Notes: generated from the sequence alone by a model not told the origin. A stretch of DNA of 64,000 nucleotides from Leucobacter salsicius M1-8 (GCF_000350525.1 NZ_AOCN01000019.1:186001-250000), one strand, 5' to 3'; shown: positions 15,195-29,728, numbered from the stretch's first letter. Translations and numbers: made by a program.

Positions 15195-18100
15195 TTGGCT
15201 GCTGCGCGCAACGCATCGTCCACCACCCAACCGAAGAATGGCCGCAATCACGAGCGGCTGTCCTTCGCCAAGATTTCCGACACGCTGTCGGTGCCTAACC
15301 TACTGGCACTGCAGCTTGAGAGCTTTGACTGGCTCGTCGGAAACGACGCCTGGAAGCAGAGCGTCGTCGAGGCACAGGCTCAGGGGCGCGATGACATCGC
15401 GCTGAAGAGCGGCCTCGAAGAGATCTTTGACGAGATCTCACCGATTGAAGACAACGCTGGCACTATGCAGCTGTCGTTCGAGAACCCGATTCTCGACGAT
15501 CAGAAGTTCACCATCGAGGAGTGCAAGGAGCGCGGCAAGACTTACGCCGCTCCGCTGTACGTCGAGGCGGCCTTCTACAACACCGAGACCCAGGTGCTGA
15601 AGAGCCAGACCGTCTACATGGGTGACTTCCCCATCATGACGGACAAGGGCACGTTCATCATTAACGGCACCGAGCGCGTCATCGTTTCGCAGCTCGTCCG
15701 TAGCCCCGGTGTGTACTTCGAGCGCGCACAGGAGAAGACGAGCGATAAGGACGTCTTCACCGCACGCGTAATCCCGAGCCGTGGTGCTTGGCTCGAGTTC
15801 GAGGTCGACAAGCGCGATCAGGTCGGTGTGCGCATCGATCGCAAGCGTAAGCAGTCGGTTACCGTCTTCCTGAAGGCGCTCGGTATGACGAGCGAAGAAA
15901 TCATGGAAGAGTTCGCCGGCTACGAGTCGATCATGCTCACCCTGGAGAAGGACACCGTCCTCACCCAGGAAGAGGCGCTCAAGGATATCTACCGCAAGCA
16001 GCGTCCGGGCGAGCAGGTTGCCATCGAGGCTGCCAAGGCTCTGCTCGACAACAGCTACTTCAACGAGAAGCGCTACGACCTCGCAAAGGTCGGTCGTTAC
16101 AAGATCAACCGCAAGCTGGGCGTCGATGCCCCCATCACCGATTCGGTGCTGTCGCTTGAGGACATCGTTTCGACGATCAAGTACCTCGTTGGTCTGCACG
16201 CTGAGACGAAGACGCTGCCCGGCATCCGTGACGGCAAGCCCTTCGAGAACCGTCTCGACACCGACGACATCGATCACTTCGGCAACCGTCGCATCCGCGC
16301 CGTTGGCGAGCTGATCCAGAACCAGGTGCGCACCGGCCTCAGCCGTATGGAGCGCGTCGTGCGTGAGCGCATGACGACCCAGGACATCGAGGCGATCACG
16401 CCCAACACGCTGATCAACACGCGCCCTGTGCTCGCAGCGATCAAGGAGTTCTTCGGTACTTCGCAGCTGTCGCAGTTCATGGACCAGAACAACCCGCTTG
16501 CTGGCCTGACGAACAAGCGTCGTCTGTCGGCCCTCGGCCCGGGTGGTCTGTCACGTGACCGCGCAGGCGTCGAGGTTCGAGACGTTCACCCGTCGCACTA
16601 CGGCCGTATGTGCCCCATTGAGACCCCGGAAGGCCCGAACATTGGCCTGATCGGTGCACTCGCAACGTTCGCGCGGATCAACGCGTTCGGCTTCATTGAG
16701 ACGCCGTACCGTCGCATCCTCGATGGCAAGGTCACCGACCAGGTTGACTACCTCACCGCTCACGAAGAGGACGAGTACCTCATCGCTCAGGCAGGTGCCC
16801 CCCTCACCGAGGACGGCACCTTTGCTGAGGAGCAGGTGCTGGCTCGCCCCCGTGGCTCGGAAGTGATGATGGTTGACGCGACTCGCGTGGACTACATGGA
16901 CGTTTCGCCCCGCCAGATGGTGTCGGTCGCAACCTCGCTGATTCCGTTCCTCGAGCATGACGATGCAAACCGCGCGCTCATGGGCGCCAACATGCAGCGT
17001 CAGGCCGTGCCGCTCGTCCGCTCCGAGTCGCCCGTTGTGGGCACCGGTATGGAGGGCTACGCAGCCATTGACGCCGGCGACGTCATTGTCGCCGAGAAGT
17101 CGGGCGTGATCGAGGACGTGTCTGCTGACGTCGTCACGATCCAGCTTGATGAGGGTGGCCGCAAGAGCTACTTCCTGCGCAAGTTCGATCGCTCGAACCA
17201 GGGCACGAGCTACAACCACCGCGTCATCGTCAAGGAGGGGGAGCGCATCGAAGCCGGCGAGGTCATCGCTGATGGTCCCGCTACCGAGAACGGCGAGCTC
17301 GCACTGGGCAAGAACCTGCTGGTCGCGTTCATGCCGTGGGAGGGCCTCAACTTTGAGGACGCCATCATCCTGAGCCAGAACCTGGTGAAGGACGACACGC
17401 TCTCGTCGATCCACATCGAGGAGTACGACATCGATGCCCGCGACACCAAGCTCGGCAAGGAGGAGATCACTCGTGACCTCCCCAACGCCAGCATGGAGGC
17501 GCTCAAGGACCTCGACGAGCGCGGCATCATCCGCATCGGCGCTGAGGTTGGCCCCGGCGACATCCTCGTCGGCAAGGTCACGCCCAAGGGCGAGACCGAG
17601 CTTTCGGCTGAGGAGCGCCTGCTGCGCGCTATCTTCAACGAGAAGAGCCGCGAGGTTCGCGACACGTCGCTCAAGGTGCCGCACGGTGTCTCGGGCACGG
17701 TGACGTCGGTCAAGGTGTTTGACGCCGAGAACGACAACGACGACGAGCTTGGCTCGGGCGTCAACCAGCGCGTCGTGGTCTACATTGCGCAGAAGCGTAA
17801 GATCACCGAGGGCGACAAGCTTGCTGGCCGTCACGGCAACAAGGGTGTCATCTCGAAGATCCTCCCCGTTGAGGACATGCCGTTCCTCGCTGACGGTACC
17901 CCCGTCGACGTGATCCTGAACCCGCTGGGTATCCCCGGTCGAATGAACTTCGGCCAGGTGCTCGAGGTCCACCTCGGCTGGATCGCCAAGCAGGGCTGGA
18001 AGGTAGAGGGCAACCCCGAGTGGGCTGCCAAGCTGTCGCAGGAGGCCCTCGAAGCTGCCCCGAACACCAAGGTTGCGACCCCCGTGTTCGATGGCGCTTC

Positions 18101-18692
18101 CGAGGCCGAGATCGCCGGTCTGCTGGACTCGACCCTCGTGACTCGCGATGGCGACCGCCTCGTCGATCACACGGGTAAGACCCGGTTGTTCGACGGTCGT
18201 TCGGGCGAGCCCTACCCGTACCCGATCGCGGTCGGTTACATGTACATCCTGAAGCTGCACCACCTCGTGGACGACAAGATCCACGCGCGTTCAACGGGTC
18301 CCTACTCGATGATCACGCAGCAGCCGCTGGGCGGTAAGGCCCAGTTCGGTGGCCAGCGCTTCGGTGAGATGGAAGTGTGGGCGCTCGAGGCCTACGGCGC
18401 CGCATACGCGCTGCAGGAGCTGCTCACGGTGAAGTCGGATGACATTCTTGGTCGTGTGAAGGTTTACGAGGCGATCGTGCGCGGTGAGAACATCCCCGAG
18501 CCCGGTGTCCCCGAGTCGTTCCGCGTGCTCATGAAGGAGATGCAGTCGCTCTGCCTAAACGTCGAGGTGCTGGGCAAGGACGGCAACGTCGTCAGCCTGC
18601 GCGACAACGACGATGAGGCTCACCGCACCGCGGAAGAGCTCGGCATTAACCTTTCTTCGCGCTTCGAGACCTCGTCTGTTGACGAGATCTAA
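15195..18692 (+). CDS. rpoB: RNA polymerase beta subunit
   Basis: 1165 residues, standard for actinobacteria. It starts at TTG 15195 after GGAGGT, and the N-terminus [24 protein letters not shown] is typical. With RpoC it forms the catalytic core. The rifampicin region reads [34 protein letters not shown] in short segments: residue 440 is Asn (codon AAC at 16512-16514) where nearly all bacteria have His (E. coli 526), and residue 436 is Ala in place of Ser 522. Positions equivalent to Q513, D516 and S531 are unchanged. rpoC follows after 37 bases. Confidence 0.98.
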   Translation: MAAARNASSTTQPKNGRNHERLSFAKISDTLSVPNLLALQLESFDWLVGNDAWKQSVVEAQAQGRDDIALKSGLEEIFDEISPIEDNAGTMQLSFENPILDDQKFTIEECKERGKTYAAPLYVEAAFYNTETQVLKSQTVYMGDFPIMTDKGTFIINGTERVIVSQLVRSPGVYFERAQEKTSDKDVFTARVIPSRGAWLEFEVDKRDQVGVRIDRKRKQSVTVFLKALGMTSEEIMEEFAGYESIMLTLEKDTVLTQEEALKDIYRKQRPGEQVAIEAAKALLDNSYFNEKRYDLAKVGRYKINRKLGVDAPITDSVLSLEDIVSTIKYLVGLHAETKTLPGIRDGKPFENRLDTDDIDHFGNRRIRAVGELIQNQVRTGLSRMERVVRERMTTQDIEAITPNTLINTRPVLAAIKEFFGTSQLSQFMDQNNPLAGLTNKRRLSALGPGGLSRDRAGVEVRDVHPSHYGRMCPIETPEGPNIGLIGALATFARINAFGFIETPYRRILDGKVTDQVDYLTAHEEDEYLIAQAGAPLTEDGTFAEEQVLARPRGSEVMMVDATRVDYMDVSPRQMVSVATSLIPFLEHDDANRALMGANMQRQAVPLVRSESPVVGTGMEGYAAIDAGDVIVAEKSGVIEDVSADVVTIQLDEGGRKSYFLRKFDRSNQGTSYNHRVIVKEGERIEAGEVIADGPATENGELALGKNLLVAFMPWEGLNFEDAIILSQNLVKDDTLSSIHIEEYDIDARDTKLGKEEITRDLPNASMEALKDLDERGIIRIGAEVGPGDILVGKVTPKGETELSAEERLLRAIFNEKSREVRDTSLKVPHGVSGTVTSVKVFDAENDNDDELGSGVNQRVVVYIAQKRKITEGDKLAGRHGNKGVISKILPVEDMPFLADGTPVDVILNPLGIPGRMNFGQVLEVHLGWIAKQGWKVEGNPEWAAKLSQEALEAAPNTKVATPVFDGASEAEIAGLLDSTLVTRDGDRLVDHTGKTRLFDGRSGEPYPYPIAVGYMYILKLHHLVDDKIHARSTGPYSMITQQPLGGKAQFGGQRFGEMEVWALEAYGAAYALQELLTVKSDDILGRVKVYEAIVRGENIPEPGVPESFRVLMKEMQSLCLNVEVLGKDGNVVSLRDNDDEAHRTAEELGINLSSRFETSSVDEI

Positions 18693-18729
18693 GCCGGACC
18701 AGACGACACAGTTACCAAGGGAGAACATT

Positions 18730-22623
<3,894 letters not shown>

Positions 22624-22636
22624 CGCTGGCCTCAAG

Positions 22637-22681
22637 GCGCGTGGGCGTTCGCACTTCGGTGCGGGCGCCCACGCGCTTTTT
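22637..22681 (+). terminator. Intrinsic terminator of rpoBC
   Basis: An 11-base stem GCGCGTGGGCG (22637-22647) pairs with CGCCCACGCGC (22666-22676), with an inner GCAC-TTCG-GTGC hairpin, and is followed by TTTTT (22677-22681). Confidence 0.9.
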
Positions 22682-22792
22682 GCGTGGTCTTGCGAGAGTC
22701 CGGCGAGGGAACGCCGCAAAGTGGTGGCAAGCTTGTACTGTGGCGTGATGGTGGTAGGTCACCGATAGTTTTTGGACCCAAGAGGTGAGGCG

Positions 22793-23827
22793 ATGAGCGA
22801 AGAACGCGAGACCCCTGCGTCGAGAGCCGCGGAAGCCCCAGAGGCCCCGGCAAATCTCGGCGCACCCGTCGAAGAAACCGAAGTGAGCGAAACCGAGGTC
22901 CTCGAGGCGGTTGAGCGCGCCACGAGCCCGTCGGCTGAGCCCGCGGGCCCGAACGGAGAGCCCACGACTCTGGCTGACGAGGCTACTCCCGCGGCAATCG
23001 CGGAGCCCGGCGAGGAAGTGACTGGCGAAGCCGCGAGTGCCCGATCCGGTACAAGCACCGAAGGCAGCGTGGATCTCGGTGTCGCCCCCACGCCCGAGGT
23101 TGCAGAACAGGCGCGCCGCCAAGCCATCTCCGAGGTGGACACCCAGCTCAACATCGACATGGGTGCGGGTATCGCGGACCCCACGCTCGGCCTCGATGAC
23201 CTTCCGAGCGCGACCGAGGAGCCAGCGCGCGACGGCGAGATTCGCATTGCGGCTGACCACCCGATGGCGGCGCTGTACATGCAGTCGCCGATGCCCCCCG
23301 AGATTCGCGGTAACCGCGGAGCGGGCGTGCTCATTGCGCTGCTCGGCACGGTTGGTTTCGCGCTCGTGTGCGCGGGTGTCGTGGCGCTGTGGCTCGCGCC
23401 CACGCTCGCACCGTCACAATTCGTCGCCGGGCTCACGGAAAGCTTGCTCGCGTGGAGTTTCATTGCCGCGACGATCGCGTTCTTCGTCGGGCTTGCCGTG
23501 CTCGTGCTGATCGTCGGTCGTGCTGGCTGGTGGGCCTATGTGCTGGGCGGCTTTTTCGTGGGCGTCTTCGTCTGGGCAGCTGCCACCGCGGGGCTCGTCG
23601 TCGAGGCGCTTGGCTGGCGGGCACTCATTGATCTGGCTCCCGCCGCGCTCATTGAAAAGTTTGGTGTCTCGGTTCCCGCGATCGCGGCCGGTGTGATCGC
23701 CCGCGAAGCCACCGTATGGTTCGGTGCGTGGATCGGTTCGCGCGGTAGGCGCATGAAGCAGCGCAATGCGGAAGAACTCGCAGCGTACGAATCGGCCCTG
23801 GCAGAGGTGCAGGCGAAGTCGATATGA
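22793..23827 (+). CDS. Membrane protein of unknown function with acidic disordered N-terminus
   Basis: 344 residues; not recognised. The first ~165 residues are rich in Glu, Ala, Pro and Thr, lack obvious fold and would be cytoplasmic. A segment AADHPMAALYMQSPMPPEIRGNRGAG leads into about four hydrophobic helices (for example VLIALLGTVGFALVCAGVV and AVLVLIVGRAGWW), and a basic tail RGRRMKQRN follows. ATG 22793 is chosen because GAGGTGAGG precedes it. It is the first of three genes with 4-base overlaps sitting between rpoC and rpsL. A role in envelope or transport regulation would be speculation. Confidence 0.78.
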   Translation: MSEERETPASRAAEAPEAPANLGAPVEETEVSETEVLEAVERATSPSAEPAGPNGEPTTLADEATPAAIAEPGEEVTGEAASARSGTSTEGSVDLGVAPTPEVAEQARRQAISEVDTQLNIDMGAGIADPTLGLDDLPSATEEPARDGEIRIAADHPMAALYMQSPMPPEIRGNRGAGVLIALLGTVGFALVCAGVVALWLAPTLAPSQFVAGLTESLLAWSFIAATIAFFVGLAVLVLIVGRAGWWAYVLGGFFVGVFVWAAATAGLVVEALGWRALIDLAPAALIEKFGVSVPAIAAGVIAREATVWFGAWIGSRGRRMKQRNAEELAAYESALAEVQAKSI

Positions 23828-24312
23828 GCGCGGCGGGCCGGCGGGGCGTAACGCGCGGTTATGTGGTGGCGTTGATCGCCGCAACGTGCATCGTTGCAGT
23901 CGCCCTGCTGGTCCCTTCCTGGGGTGCGATCGCGCTCGCAACCGGCACCGAACCGGTGATGACCGACTCTGTGTCGCCCTCGGCCGGCCCACTCACGGTG
24001 GTCGTCGCGCTCGCCTTGCTCGCCGCTTCGCTGTGGCGACAGGCGATCACGCTGCTACGTGGACAGCGCAGCCCCGCCTGGGGGCAGATCATCATCGCGG
24101 CCGTCGGCGGCTACCTCGTCTGGTGCCTCGGCGGCATGCTCGCCGGGATGGACCTGCGCGCCACCTGGCTGAGCCCCTACGCGGTCGCGCTCGGCGTCTC
24201 CTGGGCGCTCGCAACCCTCGCCTTCTGGGCGGTTCTCGCCCGGCGCGTGTACACCGACCGGCCGCCTCCGCGGTGGCCGTGGGAGCGGGCTGAGGAGAGC
24301 GACGGCTCGTGA
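23824..24312 (+). CDS. Small four-helix membrane protein, unknown function
   Basis: 162 residues; not recognised. Four hydrophobic helices are predicted by eye: YVVALIAATCIVAVALLVP, TVVVALALLAASLW, IIIAAVGGYLVWCLGGMLA and WALATLAFWAVLARRVY. A Pro/Trp-rich acidic tail follows. The ATG overlaps the end of the previous gene (ATGA), and its TGA overlaps the GTG of the next gene, so the three proteins are likely produced together and the two membrane proteins may associate. No catalytic motif is visible. Confidence 0.76.
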   Translation: MSAAGRRGVTRGYVVALIAATCIVAVALLVPSWGAIALATGTEPVMTDSVSPSAGPLTVVVALALLAASLWRQAITLLRGQRSPAWGQIIIAAVGGYLVWCLGGMLAGMDLRATWLSPYAVALGVSWALATLAFWAVLARRVYTDRPPPRWPWERAEESDGS

Positions 24313-24941
24313 CGGTCGTCGAGGATCGGGTCTCCGTCGCTGTCGACGCTTGGCTGCGATGGCTGCCATCGTGGCGCCCCGGGAGCCACCGCGGTCGCAC
24401 GCGGGTGTGCCGGCGCTGCACCGGATCTCCGGTGGTGATGGCCGCCGCGATCGGCCACGACGTGCCGCATCAGGTGACGCACGCACTCACGAGCCGAATG
24501 CAGCGCATCATCGACCGCGGGGTCGACGAGTACACGGAGCGAGAGTTGCCGCTGCTGCACGCAGAACTCACGGGGGAGGAGCTGTGGAGCTCGGGCGGCT
24601 ACGATCCGGCCGCCGGGCTTGAGCCTGAATTCGAGGGGATTGATCCGGATCCCGAGCCCGCAGAGGGCTCGCAGCCGTACCTCTTCACACTCGCGGGCCT
24701 CGCGGAGGAGGTGCGCCCCGAGGCGCCGCTCCCGCGGCCGCCCTTGACTGCGCAGGAACGGGAAGTGCTTGCTGCCGAGATTGCCCGCGCGGACGACTGT
24801 GCCGAGGAGATTGGGCGCGAACTGTGCCTCGCGCTTGTGACCCACAGGGCCCGGATCGCCGCCGCGATCGAGCGCTTCGTTGAGCCCCAGGTGCAGGCCA
24901 TGCTCGACGAGCTCAGCCGCCATCTGGAGCCGCCGCGGTAG
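24309..24941 (+). CDS. Soluble protein of unknown function with N-terminal CxxC
   Basis: 210 residues; not recognised. There is no membrane segment. An N-terminal basic stretch contains a VCRRCTG knuckle, a single CxxC that might bind metal only as a dimer. The middle is acidic (EFEGIDPDPEPAEGSQ), and the C-terminal ~65 residues are helical and charged (AQEREVLAAEIARADDCAEEIGREL), suggesting a coiled coil. The GTG start overlaps the upstream stop by four bases. No family motif allows a functional call. Confidence 0.72.
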   Translation: MTVVEDRVSVAVDAWLRWLPSWRPGSHRGRTRVCRRCTGSPVVMAAAIGHDVPHQVTHALTSRMQRIIDRGVDEYTERELPLLHAELTGEELWSSGGYDPAAGLEPEFEGIDPDPEPAEGSQPYLFTLAGLAEEVRPEAPLPRPPLTAQEREVLAAEIARADDCAEEIGRELCLALVTHRARIAAAIERFVEPQVQAMLDELSRHLEPPR

Positions 24942-24981
24942 CTGCCCGCGACACGCCCGACTGAGGATCGCCCGGTCGCTC

Positions 24982-25010
24982 TTGCGCGCGCTCGCATCTG
25001 CGCGTAAAGT
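24982..25010 (+). promoter_or_regulatory. str operon promoter candidate
   Basis: TTGCGC (24982-24987) and TAAAGT (25005-25010) are 17 bases apart. A start near 25017 gives a leader of about 215 bases before rpsL. Confidence 0.5.
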
Positions 25011-25035
25011 AGCTAACTGGTGTGCACCCGTTTGC

Positions 25036-25057
25036 GCTGCCCTCGCGGCGGCTTTTT
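25036..25057 (+). promoter_or_regulatory. Terminator-like hairpin in the str operon leader
   Basis: GCTGCC (25036-25041) pairs with GGCGGC (25047-25052, one G-U) around a 5-base loop, followed directly by TTTTT (25053-25057). It lies ~20 bases after the predicted start site and upstream of the first gene, so it could act as an attenuator. Confidence 0.45.
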
Positions 25058-25233
25058 GGGGTGTTCATCGCTGGGTATGTGACTCGCAAGAGTTGCGCCC
25101 CCACGGCATAGCTGCACCCGCGATTGTACCTCCAGGGGTGCGATCTCAGCAGCTCAGTCGCCGCGTAAGCCGCGACGCATGCTCATCCATTGGAAGCATT
25201 CCTGTCACCGTGCAGGACTAAATAGGAGAATCA

Positions 25234-25608
25234 TTGCCTACTATTCAGCAGTTGGTTCGCAAGGGCCGCACGCCTAAGGTCTCTAAGACCAAGGCGCCCG
25301 CCCTTAAGGCGAACCCGCAGCAGGCAGGGGTTTGCACCCGTGTCTACACCACCACCCCCAAGAAGCCCAACTCGGCGATGCGTAAGGTCGCTCGTGTGAA
25401 GCTTCGTAACGGTACTGAGGTCACCGCCTACATCCCGGGCGAGGGTCACAACCTGCAGGAGCACTCACTCGTGCTCGTGCGTGGCGGCCGTGTCAAGGAC
25501 CTCCCCGGTGTTCGTTACCGGATCGTCCGCGGTGCGCTCGATACTCAGGCAGTCAAGGACCGCAAGCAGGCTCGTAGCCGCTACGGCGCGAAGATGGAGA
25601 AGAAGTAA
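25234..25608 (+). CDS. rpsL: 30S ribosomal protein S12
   Basis: 124 residues from TTG 25234, with AGGAGA 5 bases before. S12 lines the decoding centre of the small subunit. Lys43 ([11 protein letters not shown]) and Lys88 ([12 protein letters not shown]) are both wild type, so the usual streptomycin-resistance changes are absent here. It is the first gene of the str operon and its TAA shares a base with the rpsG ATG. Confidence 0.98.
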   Translation: MPTIQQLVRKGRTPKVSKTKAPALKANPQQAGVCTRVYTTTPKKPNSAMRKVARVKLRNGTEVTAYIPGEGHNLQEHSLVLVRGGRVKDLPGVRYRIVRGALDTQAVKDRKQARSRYGAKMEKK

Positions 25609-26078
25609 TGCCTCGTAAGGGTCCTGCTCCCAAGCGCCCCGTAGTTGCCGATCCCGTATACGGCGCTCCCATTGTTAGCCAGCTGGTCAACAAGATTCTC
25701 GTCGACGGCAAGAAGGGTCTGGCCGAGCGCATCGTTTACCAGGCACTCGAAGTTGTTGCTGAGAAGTCCGGCCAGGACGCAGTGACGGTTCTCAAGAAGG
25801 CGCTCGACAACGTGCGCCCCACCCTTGAGGTTCGTTCACGCCGCGTTGGCGGCAGCACCTACCAGGTGCCCGTTGAGGTTAAGCCTCACCGCGCCAACAC
25901 GCTCGCACTGCGCTGGCTGACCAGCTACGCGAAGGCCCGTCGCGAGAACTCGATGACGGACCGCCTCACCAATGAGATCCTCGACGCATCCAACGGCCTC
26001 GGTGCCGCTGTGAAGCGCCGCGAGGACACTCACAAGATGGCTGAGTCGAACCGCGCGTTCGCACACTACCGCTGGTAG
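25608..26078 (+). CDS. rpsG: 30S ribosomal protein S7
   Basis: 156 residues, standard length. S7 nucleates assembly of the 3' domain of 16S rRNA and contacts tRNA in the E site. [19 protein letters not shown] and the C-terminal NRAFAHYRW are typical of actinobacterial S7. The start codon overlaps the rpsL stop by one base. In many bacteria S7 also represses the str operon by binding between rpsL and rpsG; the one-base junction leaves no room for that classical site. Confidence 0.98.
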   Translation: MPRKGPAPKRPVVADPVYGAPIVSQLVNKILVDGKKGLAERIVYQALEVVAEKSGQDAVTVLKKALDNVRPTLEVRSRRVGGSTYQVPVEVKPHRANTLALRWLTSYAKARRENSMTDRLTNEILDASNGLGAAVKRREDTHKMAESNRAFAHYRW

Positions 26079-26092
26079 TCGTCACTCGGTGA

Positions 26093-26135
26093 GGTGGGCA
26101 GCGCGCTCCGCTTGCGCGGCTGCGCGCCGCCCACC
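26093..26135 (+). other. Strong hairpin between rpsG and fusA
   Basis: GGTGGGC-A-GCGCGC (26093-26106) pairs with GCGCGC-C-GCCCACC (26122-26135), a 13-pair stem with a single A-C mismatch and 15-base loop. No T tract follows, so it is more likely a processing, stability or translational element than a terminator. Confidence 0.6.
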
Positions 26136-26225
26136 CCGCCGTTTGATCTTCTTAGCTGGCATCGGCCCCAACCGGGCCCGTGCTCAGCGCACACCAAACT
26201 TTTATCCCCACCCGGAGGAGACCCC

Positions 26226-28340
26226 GTGGCACAAGACGTGCTCACTGACCTGAGTAAGGTCCGCAACATCGGCATCATGGCTCACATCGATGCTGGCAAG
26301 ACCACCACGACCGAGCGCATCCTGTTCTACACGGGTGTTAACCACAAGCTGGGCGAGACCCACGACGGTGGCGCGACGACTGACTGGATGGAGCAGGAGA
26401 AGGAGCGCGGCATTACGATTACGTCTGCCGCCGTAACCTGCTTCTGGAACAAGAACCAGGTCAACATCATTGACACCCCCGGCCACGTTGACTTCACCGT
26501 CGAGGTCGAGCGTTCGCTTCGCGTGCTCGACGGCGCCGTTGCAGTGTTCGACGGCAAGGAGGGCGTTGAGCCCCAGTCGGAGACCGTTTGGCGTCAGGCT
26601 GACAAGTACGAAGTTCCCCGCATCTGCTTCGTCAACAAGATGGACAAGATGGGCGCTGACTTCTACTTCACCGTAGACACGATCGTCAACCGCCTCGGCG
26701 CAAAGCCGCTCGTCATGCAGCTGCCCATCGGTGCAGAGGCTGACTTTGTTGGCGTCGTTGACCTGCTCACGATGAAGGCATTCGTTTGGGAAGGCGATTC
26801 CAAGGGTGACGTTACCCTGGGCGCTAACTACGAGACCAAGGAAATTCCCGCTGAGCTCCAGGCCAAGGCCGAAGAGTACCGCGCGAAGATCGTTGAGACC
26901 GCTGCAGAGACCGACGATGCACTCCTCGAGAAGTTCTTCGGTGGCGAAGAGCTCACGATCGACGAGATCAAGGGCGGCATCCGCAAGCTCGTCGTGAACA
27001 ACGAGATCTACCCCGTGTACTGCGGCTCGGCGTTCAAGAACCGTGGCATCCAGCCCATGCTCGACGCAGTTGTGGACTTCCTCCCCAACCCGCTCGACGT
27101 TGGCGCGATCGAGGCACACGATCCCCGCGACGAGTCGATCGTTATCGAGCGTTTCCCGAAGGCTGACGACCCGTTCTCGGCTCTCGCCTTCAAGATCGCT
27201 GTTCACCCGTTCTTCGGTCGTCTGACCTACGTTCGCGTGTACTCGGGCAAGATTCCTTCGGGCACTCAGGTCATTAACTCGACCAAGGGCAAGAAGGAGC
27301 GCATCGGCAAGATCTTCCAGATGCACGCCAACAAGGAGAACCCTGTTGACGAGCTGATGGCAGGTAACATCTACGCCGTCATCGGCCTGAAGGACACCAC
27401 CACGGGTGACACGCTGGCCGCCGCTGACGCGCCCGTCGTGCTCGAGTCGATGACCTTCCCTGAGCCCGTCATTGAGGTTGCTATTGAGCCCAAGACCAAG
27501 GGTGACCAGGAGAAGCTTGGCGTCGCCATCCAGAAGCTCGCTGAAGAGGATCCCACGTTCCGCGTGAGCCTCAACGCCGAGACCGGCCAGATGGTTATCG
27601 CCGGCATGGGCGAGCTCCACCTTGACATCCTTGTCGACCGCATGAAGCGCGAGTTCAAGGTTGAGGCGAACGTTGGTAAGCCGCAGGTTGCTTACCGCGA
27701 GACGATTCGCCGCGAGGTTGCCAAGTACGACTACACCCACAAGAAGCAGACCGGTGGTTCGGGTCAGTTCGCTAAGGTACAGATCGCGCTTGCTCCGCTC
27801 GAGGTTGAGGGCGACAAGATCTACGAATTCGTGGACAAGGTGACCGGTGGTCGCATTCCGCGCGAGTACATCCCGTCAGTCAACGCTGGTATCCAGGACG
27901 CAATGGGCTACGGCATCCTCGCGGGCTTCCCGCTCGTGGGTGTTAAGGCAACCTTGCTCGATGGCGCTTACCACGATGTTGACTCGTCGGAAATGGCGTT
28001 CAAGATCGCCGGCTCGATTGCGTTCAAGGAAGCAGCTCGCCTCGCGCAGCCCGTCATCCTTGAGCCCATGATGGCCGTCGAGGTACGTACGCCCGAGGAG
28101 TACATGGGTGAGGTTATCGGTGACCTCAACTCACGTCGTGGCCAGATCCAGTCGATGGAAGACGCGAGTGGCGTAAAGGTCATTCGTGCACTGGTGCCCC
28201 TCTCTGAGATGTTCGGGTACATTGGCGATCTGCGGTCGAAGACCAGCGGTCGTGCAGTGTTCTCGATGACCTTCGACTCCTACGCTGAGGTGCCGAAGGC
28301 CGTGGCCGATGAGATCGTTCAGAAGGCTAAGGGCGAGTAA
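26226..28340 (+). CDS. fusA: Elongation factor G
   Basis: 704 residues from GTG 26226, with a CGGAGGAG ribosome site just upstream; the longer frame reading through the rpsG-fusA spacer is not protein-like. EF-G is the GTPase that drives ribosomal translocation. The G1 motif [18 protein letters not shown] (G3) and [10 protein letters not shown] (G4) are present, followed by domains II to V. It is part of the str operon between rpsG and tuf, with hairpins in both flanking spacers. Confidence 0.97.
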   Translation: MAQDVLTDLSKVRNIGIMAHIDAGKTTTTERILFYTGVNHKLGETHDGGATTDWMEQEKERGITITSAAVTCFWNKNQVNIIDTPGHVDFTVEVERSLRVLDGAVAVFDGKEGVEPQSETVWRQADKYEVPRICFVNKMDKMGADFYFTVDTIVNRLGAKPLVMQLPIGAEADFVGVVDLLTMKAFVWEGDSKGDVTLGANYETKEIPAELQAKAEEYRAKIVETAAETDDALLEKFFGGEELTIDEIKGGIRKLVVNNEIYPVYCGSAFKNRGIQPMLDAVVDFLPNPLDVGAIEAHDPRDESIVIERFPKADDPFSALAFKIAVHPFFGRLTYVRVYSGKIPSGTQVINSTKGKKERIGKIFQMHANKENPVDELMAGNIYAVIGLKDTTTGDTLAAADAPVVLESMTFPEPVIEVAIEPKTKGDQEKLGVAIQKLAEEDPTFRVSLNAETGQMVIAGMGELHLDILVDRMKREFKVEANVGKPQVAYRETIRREVAKYDYTHKKQTGGSGQFAKVQIALAPLEVEGDKIYEFVDKVTGGRIPREYIPSVNAGIQDAMGYGILAGFPLVGVKATLLDGAYHDVDSSEMAFKIAGSIAFKEAARLAQPVILEPMMAVEVRTPEEYMGEVIGDLNSRRGQIQSMEDASGVKVIRALVPLSEMFGYIGDLRSKTSGRAVFSMTFDSYAEVPKAVADEIVQKAKGE

Positions 28341-28350
28341 TATTGCCCGG

Positions 28351-28385
28351 CGGCGGGCGGCCAGACCTAGTCTGGCCGTTCGCCG
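28351..28385 (+). other. Strong hairpin between fusA and tuf
   Basis: A 16-pair stem (28351-28366 with 28370-28385), including two G-U pairs in the middle, closes on a CTA loop. The inner part CGGCCAGAC/GTCTGGCCG is perfect. There is no T tract. It lies 11 bases after the fusA stop and could protect or cleave the upstream mRNA, or partly end transcription before tuf. Confidence 0.6.
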
Positions 28386-28501
28386 TGAGGCTCAGGTCGC
28401 GATTGCGTCGCTGAGCTTGTAACATAGGTACACAAACCCAGTACTCGTGCCCTTCGAAATGGTCGAAGGGAAGCGGTGCTTATGTCCTGAGGAGGACCAT
28501 A

Positions 28502-29695
28502 GTGGCGAAGGCCAAGTTCGAGCGGACCAAGCCGCACGTAAACATCGGTACGATCGGTCACGTTGACCACGGTAAGACGACCCTTACCGCTGCTATCTCG
28601 AAGACGCTTGCTGACAAGTACCCTTCGGATACCAACGTTCAGCGCGACTTCGCAACGATCGACTCGGCGCCGGAAGAGCGCCAGCGCGGCATCACGATCA
28701 ACATCTCGCACGTTGAGTACGAGACCCCGAAGCGCCACTACGCGCACGTTGATGCACCCGGCCACGCCGACTACATCAAGAACATGATCACCGGTGCTGC
28801 CCAGATGGACGGCGCAATCCTCGTGGTTGCTGCTACCGACGGCATGATGGCACAGACCAAGGAGCACATCCTGCTCGCAAAGCAGGTTGGCGTTCCTTAC
28901 CTGCTCGTTGCACTCAACAAGTGCGACCAGGTTGACGACGAGGAGATCCTCGAGCTCGTCGAGATGGAGGTCCGCGAGGAGCTCTCCAAGCACGGCTACC
29001 CCGGAGACGACGTCCCCGTCGTCCGCGTTTCGGGCTACCAGGCACTCCAGGGCGAAGAGAAGTGGGCTAACTCAGTTCTCGAGCTCATGGAAGCTGTCGA
29101 CAACAGCGTTCCGGACCCCGTCCGTGACCGTGACAAGCCCTTCCTGATGCCCGTTGAGGACGTCTTCACGATCACCGGTCGTGGCACCGTTGTTACGGGT
29201 CGCGCCGAGCGTGGCACGCTGAAGATCAACTCTGAGGTCGAGATCGTTGGTCTGCGCGACACGCAGAAGACCACCGTTACCGGTATCGAGATGTTCCACA
29301 AGCAGCTCGACGAGGCATGGGCAGGCGAGAACTGTGGTCTGCTTCTCCGCGGCACCAAGCGCGAAGACGTAGAGCGCGGCCAGGTTGTTGTTCAGCCCGG
29401 CTCGATCACGCCTCACACGAACTTTGAGGGCACCGCCTACATCCTGAAGAAGGAAGAGGGCGGCCGCCACAACCCGTTCGAGACGAACTACCGTCCCCAG
29501 TTCTACTTCCGTACGACTGACGTGACCGGCGTTATCACGCTGCCCGAGGACAAGCCGATGGTTATGCCCGGCGACACCACCGACATGACCGTTGAGCTGA
29601 TCCAGCCCATCGCTATGGAGGATGGCCTCGGCTTCGCAATCCGTGAGGGTGGCCGCACCGTCGGCGCCGGCACGGTGACCAAGGTTCTCGCGTAA
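28502..29695 (+). CDS. tuf: Elongation factor Tu
   Basis: 397 residues from GTG 28502, preceded by GAGGAGGA. EF-Tu delivers aminoacyl-tRNA to the ribosome. GTP-binding motifs [17 protein letters not shown] and NKCD are intact. The 161-base spacer after fusA may contain a separate promoter, as is common for tuf. Residue 377 is Gly in [10 protein letters not shown], where E. coli has Arg. A perfect intrinsic terminator follows and closes the str operon. Confidence 0.98.
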   Translation: MAKAKFERTKPHVNIGTIGHVDHGKTTLTAAISKTLADKYPSDTNVQRDFATIDSAPEERQRGITINISHVEYETPKRHYAHVDAPGHADYIKNMITGAAQMDGAILVVAATDGMMAQTKEHILLAKQVGVPYLLVALNKCDQVDDEEILELVEMEVREELSKHGYPGDDVPVVRVSGYQALQGEEKWANSVLELMEAVDNSVPDPVRDRDKPFLMPVEDVFTITGRGTVVTGRAERGTLKINSEVEIVGLRDTQKTTVTGIEMFHKQLDEAWAGENCGLLLRGTKREDVERGQVVVQPGSITPHTNFEGTAYILKKEEGGRHNPFETNYRPQFYFRTTDVTGVITLPEDKPMVMPGDTTDMTVELIQPIAMEDGLGFAIREGGRTVGAGTVTKVLA

Positions 29696-29728
29696 GTCTT
29701 AGTTTTCTAAGTCTTTCGATAGACCTAC

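Noticed and set aside
22700-22792. Promoter for the unknown trio
   Set aside because: TACTGT at 22736 has no acceptable -35 box; the promoter is left unassigned.
28386-28501. Separate tuf promoter in the fusA-tuf spacer
   Set aside because: TTGCGT and TAGGTA-like boxes exist, but spacing and match are too poor to list as a feature.
29600-29695. EF-Tu residue 377 is Gly where E. coli has Arg, near known antibiotic-contact positions
   Set aside because: It probably reflects normal variation in this actinobacterial family; without an alignment I cannot call it a resistance change.
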